DNA from: Domibacillus epiphyticus | GTDB lineage: Bacteria > Bacillota > Bacilli > Bacillales > Domibacillaceae | Direction: 5' to 3' | NCBI RefSeq assembly: GCF_001975785.1 | Contig: NZ_MSFI01000012.1 | Coordinates: forward strand, 62,001-126,000 | Length of the DNA: 64,000 nucleotides | Part shown: positions 15,269-22,785 of the stretch, piece by piece | Layout: every line of letters begins with the position of its first letter | Numbering within the stretch: position 1 is the stretch's first letter | Translations under genes and position numbers: made by a program | The notes under the pieces: generated by a model | Database searches by the model: none | Told to the model about the DNA's origin: nothing | Seen by the model: the letters and a program-made list of their open reading frames with translations, nothing else

Positions 15269-16164
15269 TATTTAAATGGTAGATCATCGTTTGAAACGTT
15301 GATCGCATCAAAATCGATGTCTTTTGCTGATGGTTTTTTCGTTTCTTTTGTCTCTGGCTGGACCAGCGTTTCCTGCTGTTCTTCTACCAGTTCAAATTCA
15401 GGCTGCACATCAATTACTTCACTCATATCTGGTGCAATTTCTTTCTTGATTGTTGAATCAGCTTCAACGGTCTTCTGAAACTCAATCGATTTTGGAGCGT
15501 ATTTCAGCACTTCTTTCAAAACCGTTTTCTTTGCCATCGCGTCATAATTCGTTTTCCAAGGGCTTGTCCATCCTTTTTGCACTGCCTGGCTGAACTTCTT
15601 GGCGTGCTGATCAATGCGCTCTCTTGTCCAGTAGACAAAATCAAAACCGCCATTTTGCAGGTGATATACTGCGTAGTAACCTATTGGCTCGCCTTCTGGA
15701 ATACTGGCCGGTACGTGCTTTAAATCTTTGTATAGACCATACTCAAAGGTTAGTTCGTCGTTTGTGTACACTTCATGAGCGTAAATCGCTTTATATTGAC
15801 CGCTGCGTACGGCTAAATCGATAAGCCCTTTATAAGAAAGCTGAAACTGTACCTGCTTGCCGTAGGGAATCAAATACGCCTGGCCAAGCCCCGTATTCGG
15901 TTCAACGCCCAGCTGGGCAGACTGCATGATCGCCGCAAGGAAGGACATTTGATCACATTCCAGAAGCTTTGGTGTGGTCCGGACAGCCGTTAAAGCGATA
16001 CGTGCCATGCGGTCGGCATCCATATGTTTTGGAAGGGCCCGCTGTATTTCGGGACCCATTCGTTTTAATAAACCGTTAAGTGACTGTTCCGGTGACACTT
16101 GTTTCGCTGGAGCATTTTGTTGCTTCTTTGCCAGTTCGTTTTTGATCGTGTTATTTGTAGCCAC
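15268..16164 (-). CDS. recT: RecT single-strand annealing protein
   Basis: A 298-aa recombinase that anneals complementary single strands, working with the YqaJ exonuclease encoded just upstream. Family segments are visible: RIALTAVRTTPKLLECD, AAIMQSAQLGVEPNTGLGQA, VQFQLSYKGLIDLAVRSG and WKTNYDAMAKKTVLKEVLKY. The C-terminal region (about 245-298) is acidic and disordered and ends NDDLPFK, resembling the C-terminal tip of single-strand binding protein. The gene order exonuclease-recT-initiator-loader matches the skin element. Confidence 0.9.
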   Translation of the reverse strand: MATNNTIKNELAKKQQNAPAKQVSPEQSLNGLLKRMGPEIQRALPKHMDADRMARIALTAVRTTPKLLECDQMSFLAAIMQSAQLGVEPNTGLGQAYLIPYGKQVQFQLSYKGLIDLAVRSGQYKAIYAHEVYTNDELTFEYGLYKDLKHVPASIPEGEPIGYYAVYHLQNGGFDFVYWTRERIDQHAKKFSQAVQKGWTSPWKTNYDAMAKKTVLKEVLKYAPKSIEFQKTVEADSTIKKEIAPDMSEVIDVQPEFELVEEQQETLVQPETKETKKPSAKDIDFDAINVSNDDLPFK

Positions 16165-16178
16165 GGTAAAACCTCCAG

Positions 16179-17150
16179 TTATTTAATTTTGAAAGGGCGA
16201 GAAATGCTTTGTTTAATGTATTCTTCGTAAATCTCTGGCTGCTCTTTCTTTAACCGAGCAGAATCAATTCGGTTTGAAACATGAGCTTTCCAGGTAATCT
16301 TTTGATCACCGATAAAAGCTGTTTCGTTTTCTTTCATGGCATCTTTCAGGACGTTTTGGCATTCGGCCATTTTCAGTTCAATCTCTTTTTTATCTGCTTC
16401 TAGCGCTTTAAATGAGTCAATGTAGACCTGTAGATCAGTCGTCAAATTAATAAAAGTTCCTGGTTCATGCTGTGGGTACAGTGCTTTAAGCAAGTCACTT
16501 GAAGCAGCTGTACCATCAAATGGTGGTGGGTTGTTGGCTAAAACATGGTTTTCCCAGAACTCTTTTTCAATATTGATAAGATACTCAATCAGCTCTTCAT
16601 CCCGTTCAATTCGTTTATGAATGAATTTGTTACCACCAACTAATACGGCAATCCACCAGGCTTCATATCCAGTTACAGCCATGTAATGTTGGCACTGGAG
16701 CAGATAAGATGGCGGCACTTCATCGCCTTCCCATTCGCTCTTTAAGAACTCTGAGGCTGTTTTGCATTCAAGTCCTTCTTTTTTACCGGCAATCAATCGA
16801 TCTACATTTGCATATATAAAATCATATTCGGGATGCTTTAGAATGGCATTTCGCCGGCGAACTTTAAGTCCAGTACGGCGTGCAAACTCCTGAGCAACCA
16901 AATCCTCATTTAACACACCAAAATAGGCTGCCTCACTTCCATCTTCAAACCCGCCCTGCTCATTAACCGTAAAAATTTCTTCCGATTCGATCTGGTTCGT
17001 TTTTTCAAGGTACACTTTCATTGGCGAGCTGTATTTATTGAGGCCAGCAATGGCAGCACAATCACTGCCACCGATACCGTTACGTCGTTCCAGAAGCCAG
17101 TCGTGCCGCGATAAATCACTTGTTGAAATAGCGTTCATGTTCTTTGCCAA
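16179..17150 (-). CDS. yqaJ: YqaJ-type viral recombinase / lambda-Exo-like exonuclease
   Basis: It degrades one strand of duplex ends so that RecT can anneal the other. Motifs: WLLERRNGIGGSDCAAIAGL at the N-terminus, FIYANVDRLI, then the PD-(D/E)XK core GLECKTAS and LLQCQHYMAVTGY. The length (about 324 aa) is typical. The start is uncertain: TTG at 17150 has better spacing from AAGGA than GTG at 17159. It lies 14 bases upstream of recT in the same operon. Confidence 0.88.
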   Translation of the reverse strand: MAKNMNAISTSDLSRHDWLLERRNGIGGSDCAAIAGLNKYSSPMKVYLEKTNQIESEEIFTVNEQGGFEDGSEAAYFGVLNEDLVAQEFARRTGLKVRRRNAILKHPEYDFIYANVDRLIAGKKEGLECKTASEFLKSEWEGDEVPPSYLLQCQHYMAVTGYEAWWIAVLVGGNKFIHKRIERDEELIEYLINIEKEFWENHVLANNPPPFDGTAASSDLLKALYPQHEPGTFINLTTDLQVYIDSFKALEADKKEIELKMAECQNVLKDAMKENETAFIGDQKITWKAHVSNRIDSARLKKEQPEIYEEYIKQSISRPFKIK

Positions 17151-17245
17151 ATTCTTCACTTCCTTGATTCATTTTTTGTTGTGCAGTACAATGTTTGTAA
17201 TACCTATTTTTAAACAGTCGACTCCTGCTCCAACAGGAGTCTTTT

Positions 17246-17464
17246 TCATGCTTCAGCTTGCTTTTCTAATGCGTCTAAGTGCTGAACCGCATATTCAGCA
17301 AGATTTTGTTCCAATACAACTGAGCCATCTTTCATAATGAAATAGATGTCGTTGCTCATAATCTCGTCTCCAAAAATGTCTTCCGCCGGATAGTCAGATT
17401 CACGCTCTTGAAAATGCAATGGAAAGCCAGTCCGTTCAATTTGCTGGATAAGTGGATGATCCAT
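17246..17464 (-). CDS. small acidic phage protein, YqaI-like
   Basis: A 72-aa protein with DIFGDEI and DIYFIMKDGSVVLEQNLAEY, matching the YFGDEI...GE-hydrophobic pattern I recall for YqaI of skin, which also lies just upstream of yqaJ. The role is unknown. Assignment by position and short motif only. Confidence 0.6.
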   Translation of the reverse strand: MDHPLIQQIERTGFPLHFQERESDYPAEDIFGDEIMSNDIYFIMKDGSVVLEQNLAEYAVQHLDALEKQAEA

Positions 17465-17528
17465 TTTTTACCTTCTTTCTGATAGTTAATGTTTTACGAT
17501 AGGCATCGAAATAATGAGAAGAAAATTT

Positions 17529-17545
17529 TTCGACATTTATCGACA
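17529..17545. promoter_or_regulatory. two candidate Spo0A boxes
   Basis: TTCGACA at 17529-17535 (reverse TGTCGAA, a perfect core 0A box) and ATCGACA at 17539-17545 (one mismatch) lie 10 bp apart upstream of the yqaI-yqaJ-recT genes. Tandem phased boxes are typical of Spo0A targets. The motif is short, so this remains a candidate. Confidence 0.35.
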
Positions 17546-17618
17546 AAAACTGTAGTATATCTATTATTAGCACGGTATAATGTACCTATGTCACTTAACG
17601 TTCGCTCTGATATTTTCA

Positions 17619-17750
17619 TCAGCGGGCGTTATTTTTTTGGTCTTTTTTATATCGATCCCATACTGGACGTGAAACCCAGCCGATCCCCAAAAGAGCCATT
17701 CCGGCAACCGTTAAGATAATGATTTGTACTGCATCGAATACCCAAAACAT
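17619..17750 (-). CDS. small single-helix membrane peptide (43 aa)
   Basis: MFWVFDAVQIIILTVAGMAL begins a peptide with one transmembrane helix and a charged tail (DRYKKDQKNNAR). It overlaps the 3' half of the 68-aa basic frame in another phase. The ribosome binding site is weak (GAAGAAG). Codon pattern and clear topology suggest that it is the real product of this stretch. Confidence 0.5.
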   Translation of the reverse strand: MFWVFDAVQIIILTVAGMALLGIGWVSRPVWDRYKKDQKNNAR

Positions 17751-17853
17751 TGAGCTTCTTCACCACTTTCGCTTTTATTCCGTTGGCGTTCAGCTTCTTG
17801 ACAATTACGGCATATGACCGGCGTCGCTTCCTTGGCTTGTCCTTTTTCTTCAC
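17647..17853 (-). CDS. small basic protein (68 aa), extent uncertain
   Basis: MKKKDKPRKRRRSYAVIVKK begins with an ATG overlapping the stop of the upstream HTH gene (ATGA). The first 35 residues look real: very basic and helical. The second half overlaps the membrane peptide in another frame and reads poorly, so the gene may have been longer or different before a frameshift. Confidence 0.45.
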   Translation of the reverse strand: MKKKDKPRKRRRSYAVIVKKLNANGIKAKVVKKLNVLGIRCSTNHYLNGCRNGSFGDRLGFTSSMGSI

Positions 17854-18398
17854 GCTTCAACCCAGCCTTTCGCTTTTATCCGGGTCAGCGTCTCATCTCT
17901 AACCTGCTTCGGGTTGATTAGATACGCTTCATACAGATGACACCGAAAGTTTGCTGCAGCCATTTCCATTTCGTTTAATTCGACGATTAAGTCCTTCACC
18001 CAATCTTTTTCTGCTTTGCTTGCTTCTTCTGGAGGCTTGCACCAATCGAAGTCCTCCGAGCGAATCCGGCCATATACATCCGTCCACTCTTTGAGCAAAA
18101 AATGCTTGAAGGATAAGCGATGCTGTTCAATTGCTTTCCCTCGGAGTACCGGTGCAGAAAATCCACTGCTGAACTCGAAGATTAGGTCCATTACGAAAGC
18201 CGGACAGTCGTTAAACACATTGATCGCTCTTTTGGCAATATCCTTTTGCAATGGACGCCGTTCATTTTTTATGTGACTGCCCATCTGAGGTGAGACACCA
18301 AGGTCGAGAGAAAGCTGATTTAGCGATATGCCTTCTCCTTCTATCAATCGCTCAATGACCTTACCCACATTTGCTGATTTTTTTATATTCAAAATCAA
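17850..18398 (-). CDS. HTH (XRE-like) phage protein
   Basis: A 182-aa protein. Residues about 10-60 form a lambda-repressor-like helix-turn-helix (GISLNQLSLDLGVSPQMGSH), followed by a long helical domain with Trp and acidic patches. It has a TTG start after GGGAGTGG. It lies where YqaG/YqaH are found in skin, at the front of the replication operon. It could regulate the operon or modulate host replication; not resolved. Confidence 0.65.
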   Translation of the reverse strand: MILNIKKSANVGKVIERLIEGEGISLNQLSLDLGVSPQMGSHIKNERRPLQKDIAKRAINVFNDCPAFVMDLIFEFSSGFSAPVLRGKAIEQHRLSFKHFLLKEWTDVYGRIRSEDFDWCKPPEEASKAEKDWVKDLIVELNEMEMAAANFRCHLYEAYLINPKQVRDETLTRIKAKGWVEA

Positions 18399-18462
18399 CC
18401 ACTCCCATCTTTTTGTATTTAATTTAGAATTTCTTCATACTGGATTTCTTTATATAATGAAA

Positions 18463-18645
18463 TTACATTGCCACATCTTCTTCTTGGCTTCTTATCCAAG
18501 TATCAATAGCAGATTTCGTGAAAAAAATTTTGCTTCTCACACGAAAATGAGGAATTTGTTTTTCTTTCACCATCGTGTAAATGGTGTCTGGATGAACACT
18601 GAGGTAAGCAGCAACTTGTTTAACGGTCCATGTTTGGTTTTGCAT
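18463..18645 (-). CDS. excisionase-type DNA-binding protein
   Basis: A 60-aa winged-helix protein of the MerR-like/HTH_17 excisionase family: TWTVKQVAAYLSVHPDTIY, then KIPHF-type wing residues and KSAIDTWI. Such proteins direct tyrosine integrases towards excision. It lies directly downstream of the cro-like gene in the leftward operon, as xis does in related elements. Confidence 0.8.
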   Translation of the reverse strand: MQNQTWTVKQVAAYLSVHPDTIYTMVKEKQIPHFRVRSKIFFTKSAIDTWIRSQEEDVAM

Positions 18646-18648
18646 TGA

Positions 18649-18765
18649 TTAGATCACCGCCATTCGTGGAAACAAGCTTTCATGACGTTTGCCATTCATT
18701 TCAGCAACCTCTTTACTGTCTGCGACAAGTTGGCCATCGAGTGATTTAACGGTTAGTTGATTCAA
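18649..18765 (-). pseudogene. N-terminal fragment of a Rha-family antirepressor
   Basis: It starts TTG after a perfect AAGGAGG site and reads NQLTVKSLDGQLVADSKEVA followed by EMNGKRHESL, the beginning of Rha/AntA-type phage regulatory proteins, then stops after 38 residues. The rest of the gene is missing. It may still be translated as a peptide, but the antirepressor function must be lost. Confidence 0.55.
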
Positions 18766-18844
18766 TTCGCTTCCTCCTTACTGGTTTTTCCTTCCTGTGT
18801 TACTATTTTCATAGGAAGGGGGTGGAACAATAAAAACTTTAAAT

Positions 18845-19099
18845 ATGAACGAGTTATACAAAGATGTAGTAGAAAATTCTGAAACTCGTGATCACATTAT
18901 TAAAGAAGTCAAAGAAGTGATTCAACACGCAAGAACACTGAACTTAAGTGATGAAGATTATGAAATGATGTTATCCACTACTCTTGTTTTACTTGCTCAT
19001 GAACTTGCTGTTGAGTCTTCAACAAGGATTGTGACAAAGGTTCTTGAACACTATGGAAAAGCTGTATTGCCTGAGATTGACGATCCTTCAGCGGAATAA
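18845..19099 (+). CDS. hypothetical helical protein (84 aa)
   Basis: An acidic, helical protein (DEDYEMMLSTTLVLLAHELA) on the plus strand. A good Shine-Dalgarno stretch (GGAAGGGGGTGG) lies about 20 bases before the ATG, too far for optimal use. The last 120 bases overlap a minus-strand frame that has a better start. Composition supports coding but the conflict lowers confidence. Confidence 0.45.
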   Translation: MNELYKDVVENSETRDHIIKEVKEVIQHARTLNLSDEDYEMMLSTTLVLLAHELAVESSTRIVTKVLEHYGKAVLPEIDDPSAE

Positions 19100-19202
19100 T
19101 AATCTCTTCTTTTTCACAGTCAGCCGCCGTTGCCGCGGTGGCTTTCTTTTCTAATTCAGCAACACGCTGTTCTAATTCATTAATGCGTTTTCCATAAAAC
19201 AT
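18978..19202 (-). CDS. coiled-coil phage protein (74 aa)
   Basis: MFYGKRINELEQRVAELEKK begins a leucine-heptad coiled coil. The start has an ideal ribosome binding site (AAGGAGGTGATCAA). It belongs to the leftward early operon after the cro-like gene. The C-terminal half overlaps the convergent plus-strand frame and looks less protein-like, so the gene may have been truncated or frameshifted there. Confidence 0.55.
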   Translation of the reverse strand: MFYGKRINELEQRVAELEKKATAATAADCEKEEIIIPLKDRQSQAIQLFHSVQEPLSQSLLKTQQQVHEQVKQE

Positions 19203-19288
19203 TTGATCACCTCCTTAATGTAACGTGCTTAGATATTGGTCTTGTTTAAATGACAGCAATTTTCGCCATACTGGGAAGGTGAGCGCCT

Positions 19289-19552
19289 CTATTCTTGATC
19301 ACCTTCCTTTCTTAGCTGACTTCCTTTTTTTTCTAATTTCCCTAAAACTTCGCGAATCGAATAGCGCTTAGGTAAAAAAATTTTATCTTTTTCACAACCA
19401 TATAGTTTTGCAATCTCATCTGCGCGTTTTGAATCAATTTGACGCTGACCGTTTTCAATTTGGGAAAGATAGCCTCCTGAAATATTCAACTCTTTGGCGG
19501 CTCCTTCTATAGTGAAACCGGCGGCAATTCTAGCCTTTTTAGGCAAACTCAC
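19289..19552 (-). CDS. Cro-like HTH repressor
   Basis: An 87-aa XRE-family protein with helix-turn-helix FTIEGAAKELNISGGYLSQIE and a short helical tail. It is divergent from the ImmR/CI-like repressor across an operator region and is first in the leftward early operon, the position of Cro (YqaF in skin). It presumably competes for the shared operators to favour lytic or excisive expression. Confidence 0.8.
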   Translation of the reverse strand: MSLPKKARIAAGFTIEGAAKELNISGGYLSQIENGQRQIDSKRADEIAKLYGCEKDKIFLPKRYSIREVLGKLEKKGSQLRKEGDQE

Positions 19553-19579
19553 TTTAAATCACCTCTTTTTAATTTAAAA

Positions 19580-19692
19580 ACTTTGCATATCGTGTTGCTT
19601 GTTTCCATAATACAACGCAATACGCAAAGTGTCAACGCATTTTGCAAAGTTTTTTGTTTTTTTCTTTATATTCGCATTTTGCAAAGTATAAT
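19580..19692. promoter_or_regulatory. immunity operators and divergent promoters
   Basis: A 15-mer close to CGCATTTTGCAAAGT occurs at 19636-19650 and 19673-19687, with a variant at 19616-19630 and an inverted copy (ACTTTGCATATCG) at about 19580-19592. The last direct copy overlaps the -10 box TATAAT (19687-19692) of the repressor gene, so binding there would give autoregulation. The left copies would control the cro-like gene. Confidence 0.65.
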
Positions 19693-19724
19693 GGATTTAT
19701 ATAGAAATTAGGAGGATCATTGCT

Positions 19725-20171
19725 ATGTTCGGTAATCGATTGCGGGAACTTAGAAAAGAAAAAAATTTAACTATGAAGGAACTAGGAAAAAAATTCTCAC
19801 TTGCTGAGTCCACCATTTCTGGATATGAAAATGGAAATCGAAAACCCGACAGCGAAATTATTAACGCATTTGCTGACTTTTTTGAAGTTTCTACTGATTA
19901 CTTATACGGAAGAACAGATAAAAGAAAAATTGATAATAAAACTGAGCTTCCTGAACTGACCGCTAAAGATGAACGGGATATTTTGAGAGACCTTGAAAAA
20001 ATCATTAACAATCTTGAATCGAAAGATGGTTTGGCTAGTTTTGATGGACACACCTTAGATGATATGGATGAAGAAGATCGAGAGCTGCTGATTGCTTCCC
20101 TCGAAAATTCAATGCGCTTGGCTAAACGCCTAGCCAAACAAAAATACACCCCTAAGAAGTATAGAAAATAG
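19725..20171 (+). CDS. ImmR/CI-like phage repressor
   Basis: A 148-aa protein with an N-terminal XRE helix-turn-helix (MKELGKKFSLAESTISGYE) ending in the frequent VSTDYLYGRTD segment, then an acidic helical linker and a basic C-terminus. There is no LexA-type self-cleavage domain. It is followed 12 bases downstream by an ImmA-like protease, the ICEBs1/phi105-type arrangement in which the protease cleaves the repressor. It has a ribosome binding site AGGAGGATC and is expected to keep the early operon silent. Confidence 0.85.
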   Translation: MFGNRLRELRKEKNLTMKELGKKFSLAESTISGYENGNRKPDSEIINAFADFFEVSTDYLYGRTDKRKIDNKTELPELTAKDERDILRDLEKIINNLESKDGLASFDGHTLDDMDEEDRELLIASLENSMRLAKRLAKQKYTPKKYRK

Positions 20172-20183
20172 GAGTGGAGAATT

Positions 20184-20627
20184 ATGTTGGATATTAAAGC
20201 CACTGTGACTGAAATAATTGAAAAACATGCAACCAGCGATCCTATCAAGATTGCTGAACAATGCGGCATTCTCCTCTCCTATGAAGCATTAGGGAATATA
20301 CTAGGGTATTTCAGCAGCTATAAACGGGTTAAGTTTATTCACATTAATAATAAGTTGAACGAGCATAGCCAGCGCTTTGTCTGTGCTCACGAGCTAGGGC
20401 ATGCTCTTCTACATCCAAAAGCAAATACATCTTTTTTAAAACAAAAAACGTTGTTCTCCGTTGATCGTGTAGAAGTTGAAGCAAACGCTTTTGCAGTTGA
20501 ATTACTCCTGTCAGACGAAAAATTACAGGAATATTCAAACTCAAATCTATCAATCTTCCAAATTGGCGAAATTTATGGAATTCCACGTGAATTGGTTGCG
20601 TTAAAAACCGTTTCTCAAAAGGGATAA
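20184..20627 (+). CDS. ImmA/IrrE-family metallopeptidase
   Basis: A 147-aa zinc peptidase with the motif CAHELGHALLHP (HExxH at about residues 69-73) and the family layout of a short N-terminal domain followed by the protease core. It is co-transcribed with the repressor. In ICEBs1 the homologous ImmA cleaves ImmR on DNA damage or cell signalling; the same role is inferred here. Confidence 0.85.
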   Translation: MLDIKATVTEIIEKHATSDPIKIAEQCGILLSYEALGNILGYFSSYKRVKFIHINNKLNEHSQRFVCAHELGHALLHPKANTSFLKQKTLFSVDRVEVEANAFAVELLLSDEKLQEYSNSNLSIFQIGEIYGIPRELVALKTVSQKG

Positions 20628-20882
20628 TTTTTTTTTACTCTTTATATGGTATTTATTGTGTAATATTCATTATTTGTGAAAATGAGATTTATTATGGGTA
20701 ATTATGAGAAATTTGTTTAGGATGCTTTGGATTGATCATTTTAATCGGCCTCATAAGCAGAGAATGTAATTATTTTTCTATAGTATGGAATTTACAACCA
20801 ATTCTCTACTGTTGTTTTATGTAAAATTAATATCTCAACTTACAAGCTTTTAAAACTATAACTTTGATTGGAGTTAAGCTAA

Positions 20883-21935
20883 ATGGAACAAACACAAACA
20901 GGTAATGAAAACTTTAAAATTATTTCTGTTTTTAATCACAAAGGAGGGGTTAGTAAAACCACGACTACATATAACATTGGCTGGAAACTTGCAGACAAAG
21001 GTTATAAAGTGCTTTTAGTAGATGGTGACCCTCAATGTAACTTAACTGGTTTATTACTAAAAGATGCTTTTGAAGAATATTATATAGGAACAAATAAACT
21101 AAACAATATTAAAGATGGGGTTCGTCCTGCATTTGAAGGTGCTCCACATCCCATTAAGGCTATCGATTGTTATATCCCAGAAGAAAATGAAAATTTATTT
21201 TTAATTCCTGGTCATATGGACCTTTCAGAATATGACCCTGCGCTAAGCTTAGCTTTGAACAGTAATAATGCAATCACAACACTCCAAAATCTACCTGGAT
21301 CGTTTTATGAGTTAATTCAATTATGTGCTCATAAATATTCAATCGACTATGTTTTGATAGATATGAATCCCGGATTAAGTGCTATTAATCAAACATTCTT
21401 TATTACATCGGATGCATTTATTATTCCAACAAATCCAGATCCATTTTCTATTATGGCTCTTAATACAATGCAAAAGATTTTACCTAGATGGAAACAATGG
21501 GCTATTACCTCACAGCCCTTTTTTGAAACTGCTACTTATCCATTACCTCAAAGGGAGCCTAAATTTATTGGAGAAATTATCCAAAGATTTAACTTGCGTA
21601 ATAATAAACCTGCAGCCGCTTATTCTGATAAAATTACTGAAATAAATGATTTTATTGAAGGTTCTTTCATAAATACTTTAAAAAAGTTTAATATGATTTA
21701 CGATATTGAGCCTGCAAAAAAATTAGAATTAATTGATTCCCACTGTTTAGCTCAAATTCCTGAATTCGGAGCATTAATCCAACGATCTCACGAACATGGA
21801 GTACCTATTTTCTCCCTGAATGAAAATCAACTTGGGACTACTGGGAAAGTAAAAGAAAGAATGTTAGAGAAACAAGAAGAAATTAATATTTTATTCGAAA
21901 ATATAACAAATGCTATCGTAGAGATCCTCAAATGA
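20883..21935 (+). CDS. ParA/Soj-like ATPase
   Basis: A 350-aa protein with deviant Walker A KGGVSKTT (residues 20-27), Walker A' VDGDPQCNLT and a Walker B-like VLIDMNPGLS. It is longer than chromosomal ParA and has a C-terminal region of its own. No parB or centromere-like repeats follow. Instead the stop overlaps the start of a HEPN gene (ATGA), so the two are coupled. AT-rich cargo DNA. It is inferred to regulate or localise the HEPN partner rather than partition DNA. Confidence 0.8.
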   Translation: MEQTQTGNENFKIISVFNHKGGVSKTTTTYNIGWKLADKGYKVLLVDGDPQCNLTGLLLKDAFEEYYIGTNKLNNIKDGVRPAFEGAPHPIKAIDCYIPEENENLFLIPGHMDLSEYDPALSLALNSNNAITTLQNLPGSFYELIQLCAHKYSIDYVLIDMNPGLSAINQTFFITSDAFIIPTNPDPFSIMALNTMQKILPRWKQWAITSQPFFETATYPLPQREPKFIGEIIQRFNLRNNKPAAAYSDKITEINDFIEGSFINTLKKFNMIYDIEPAKKLELIDSHCLAQIPEFGALIQRSHEHGVPIFSLNENQLGTTGKVKERMLEKQEEINILFENITNAIVEILK

Positions 21936-22528
21936 AGGATCCTATAGAACAATTTGATTTAATCATCACTGATACTCGACATATTTCTTCTGTATATGAT
22001 CATTTCAATATTCCTGAAGCATTGGACGATCTTTTACGCTGGCAATGGATTCAGGCTGTTTCAGCTTTAGATAAATATATACATGACATTGTCAAAAAGG
22101 GTTTAATTCATACTTTTAATAAAGAACTTCCTCCGACAAAAAGCTATTCGAATTTTTTAATTCCTATAGCAGTTATTCAAGAATCTTCGGATCCACTCAG
22201 TTCTTTTGAACAGTTTGTAATTAAAAAGTTAGCATTTCAGTCCTATCAAACCCCAGATAAAATTACTGAGGCTCTATCATTAATTTGGCCAGAGGAACAC
22301 AAATGGCAAAAGATAGCTGATGCTTTGAATGATGACCAAAAAGTTATTAAAAATACACTTAATTTAATCGCTCAAAGGCGTAATCAAATTGTGCATCAAG
22401 GAGATTACCCTTCTGATAAATTAGAAAAGGAAAAAATAGCTTTAAATGAATCAGAATGGGTTATAGACTTTATTGAAAATTTGGTTCATGCTATTCATGA
22501 CGAATTAGAAAGCTGCTTGCATACTTAA
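21932..22528 (+). CDS. HEPN-domain protein (RiboL-PSP-HEPN-like)
   Basis: A 198-aa all-helical protein. The N-terminal helix RWQWIQAVSALDKYIHDIV and the C-terminal motif RRNQIVHQGD (Arg150-x4-His155) match the HEPN ribonuclease fold, in which the conserved Arg and His are catalytic. Many HEPN proteins are toxins or abortive-infection nucleases. The four-base overlap with the ParA-like gene and its position between the immunity genes and the integrase support a cargo defence or toxin-antitoxin role. Confidence 0.8.
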   Translation: MKDPIEQFDLIITDTRHISSVYDHFNIPEALDDLLRWQWIQAVSALDKYIHDIVKKGLIHTFNKELPPTKSYSNFLIPIAVIQESSDPLSSFEQFVIKKLAFQSYQTPDKITEALSLIWPEEHKWQKIADALNDDQKVIKNTLNLIAQRRNQIVHQGDYPSDKLEKEKIALNESEWVIDFIENLVHAIHDELESCLHT

Positions 22529-22672
22529 ATGCAAGTAGCTTCAGCTTGTTAAAAAAGCATATCAGCGATATTATTTACTTTCGCTTCCACGAACCTTATG
22601 AATAAGCCATTTGAATCTGATCGTGGACGTCTCCATGACTAGCCAGAGAAGGCATACTCAACCAAATAAAAA

Positions 22673-22714
22673 ACAAAGCTGCCTCAAATAGAAAATTTGA
22701 AAAGCGGCTTTGTC
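22673..22714 (-). terminator. terminator of the putative nuclease pair
   Basis: AAAGCCGC pairs with GC(A)GCTTT around a loop, followed on the minus strand by GTTTTTTA. It lies 70 bases past the stop of the 322-aa gene and separates it from the convergent HEPN gene. Confidence 0.55.
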
Positions 22715-22785
22715 TAGACTCCGAAAGAATATATGAAAAGTATCTCGTATGTTCTTTTTTCCTTTTTGGATCGTAAAATTTTTTA

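Noticed and set aside
20883-21935. Plasmid-type partition locus
   Set aside because: There is no parB-like gene and no centromere-like repeats; the ATPase is coupled to a HEPN gene instead.
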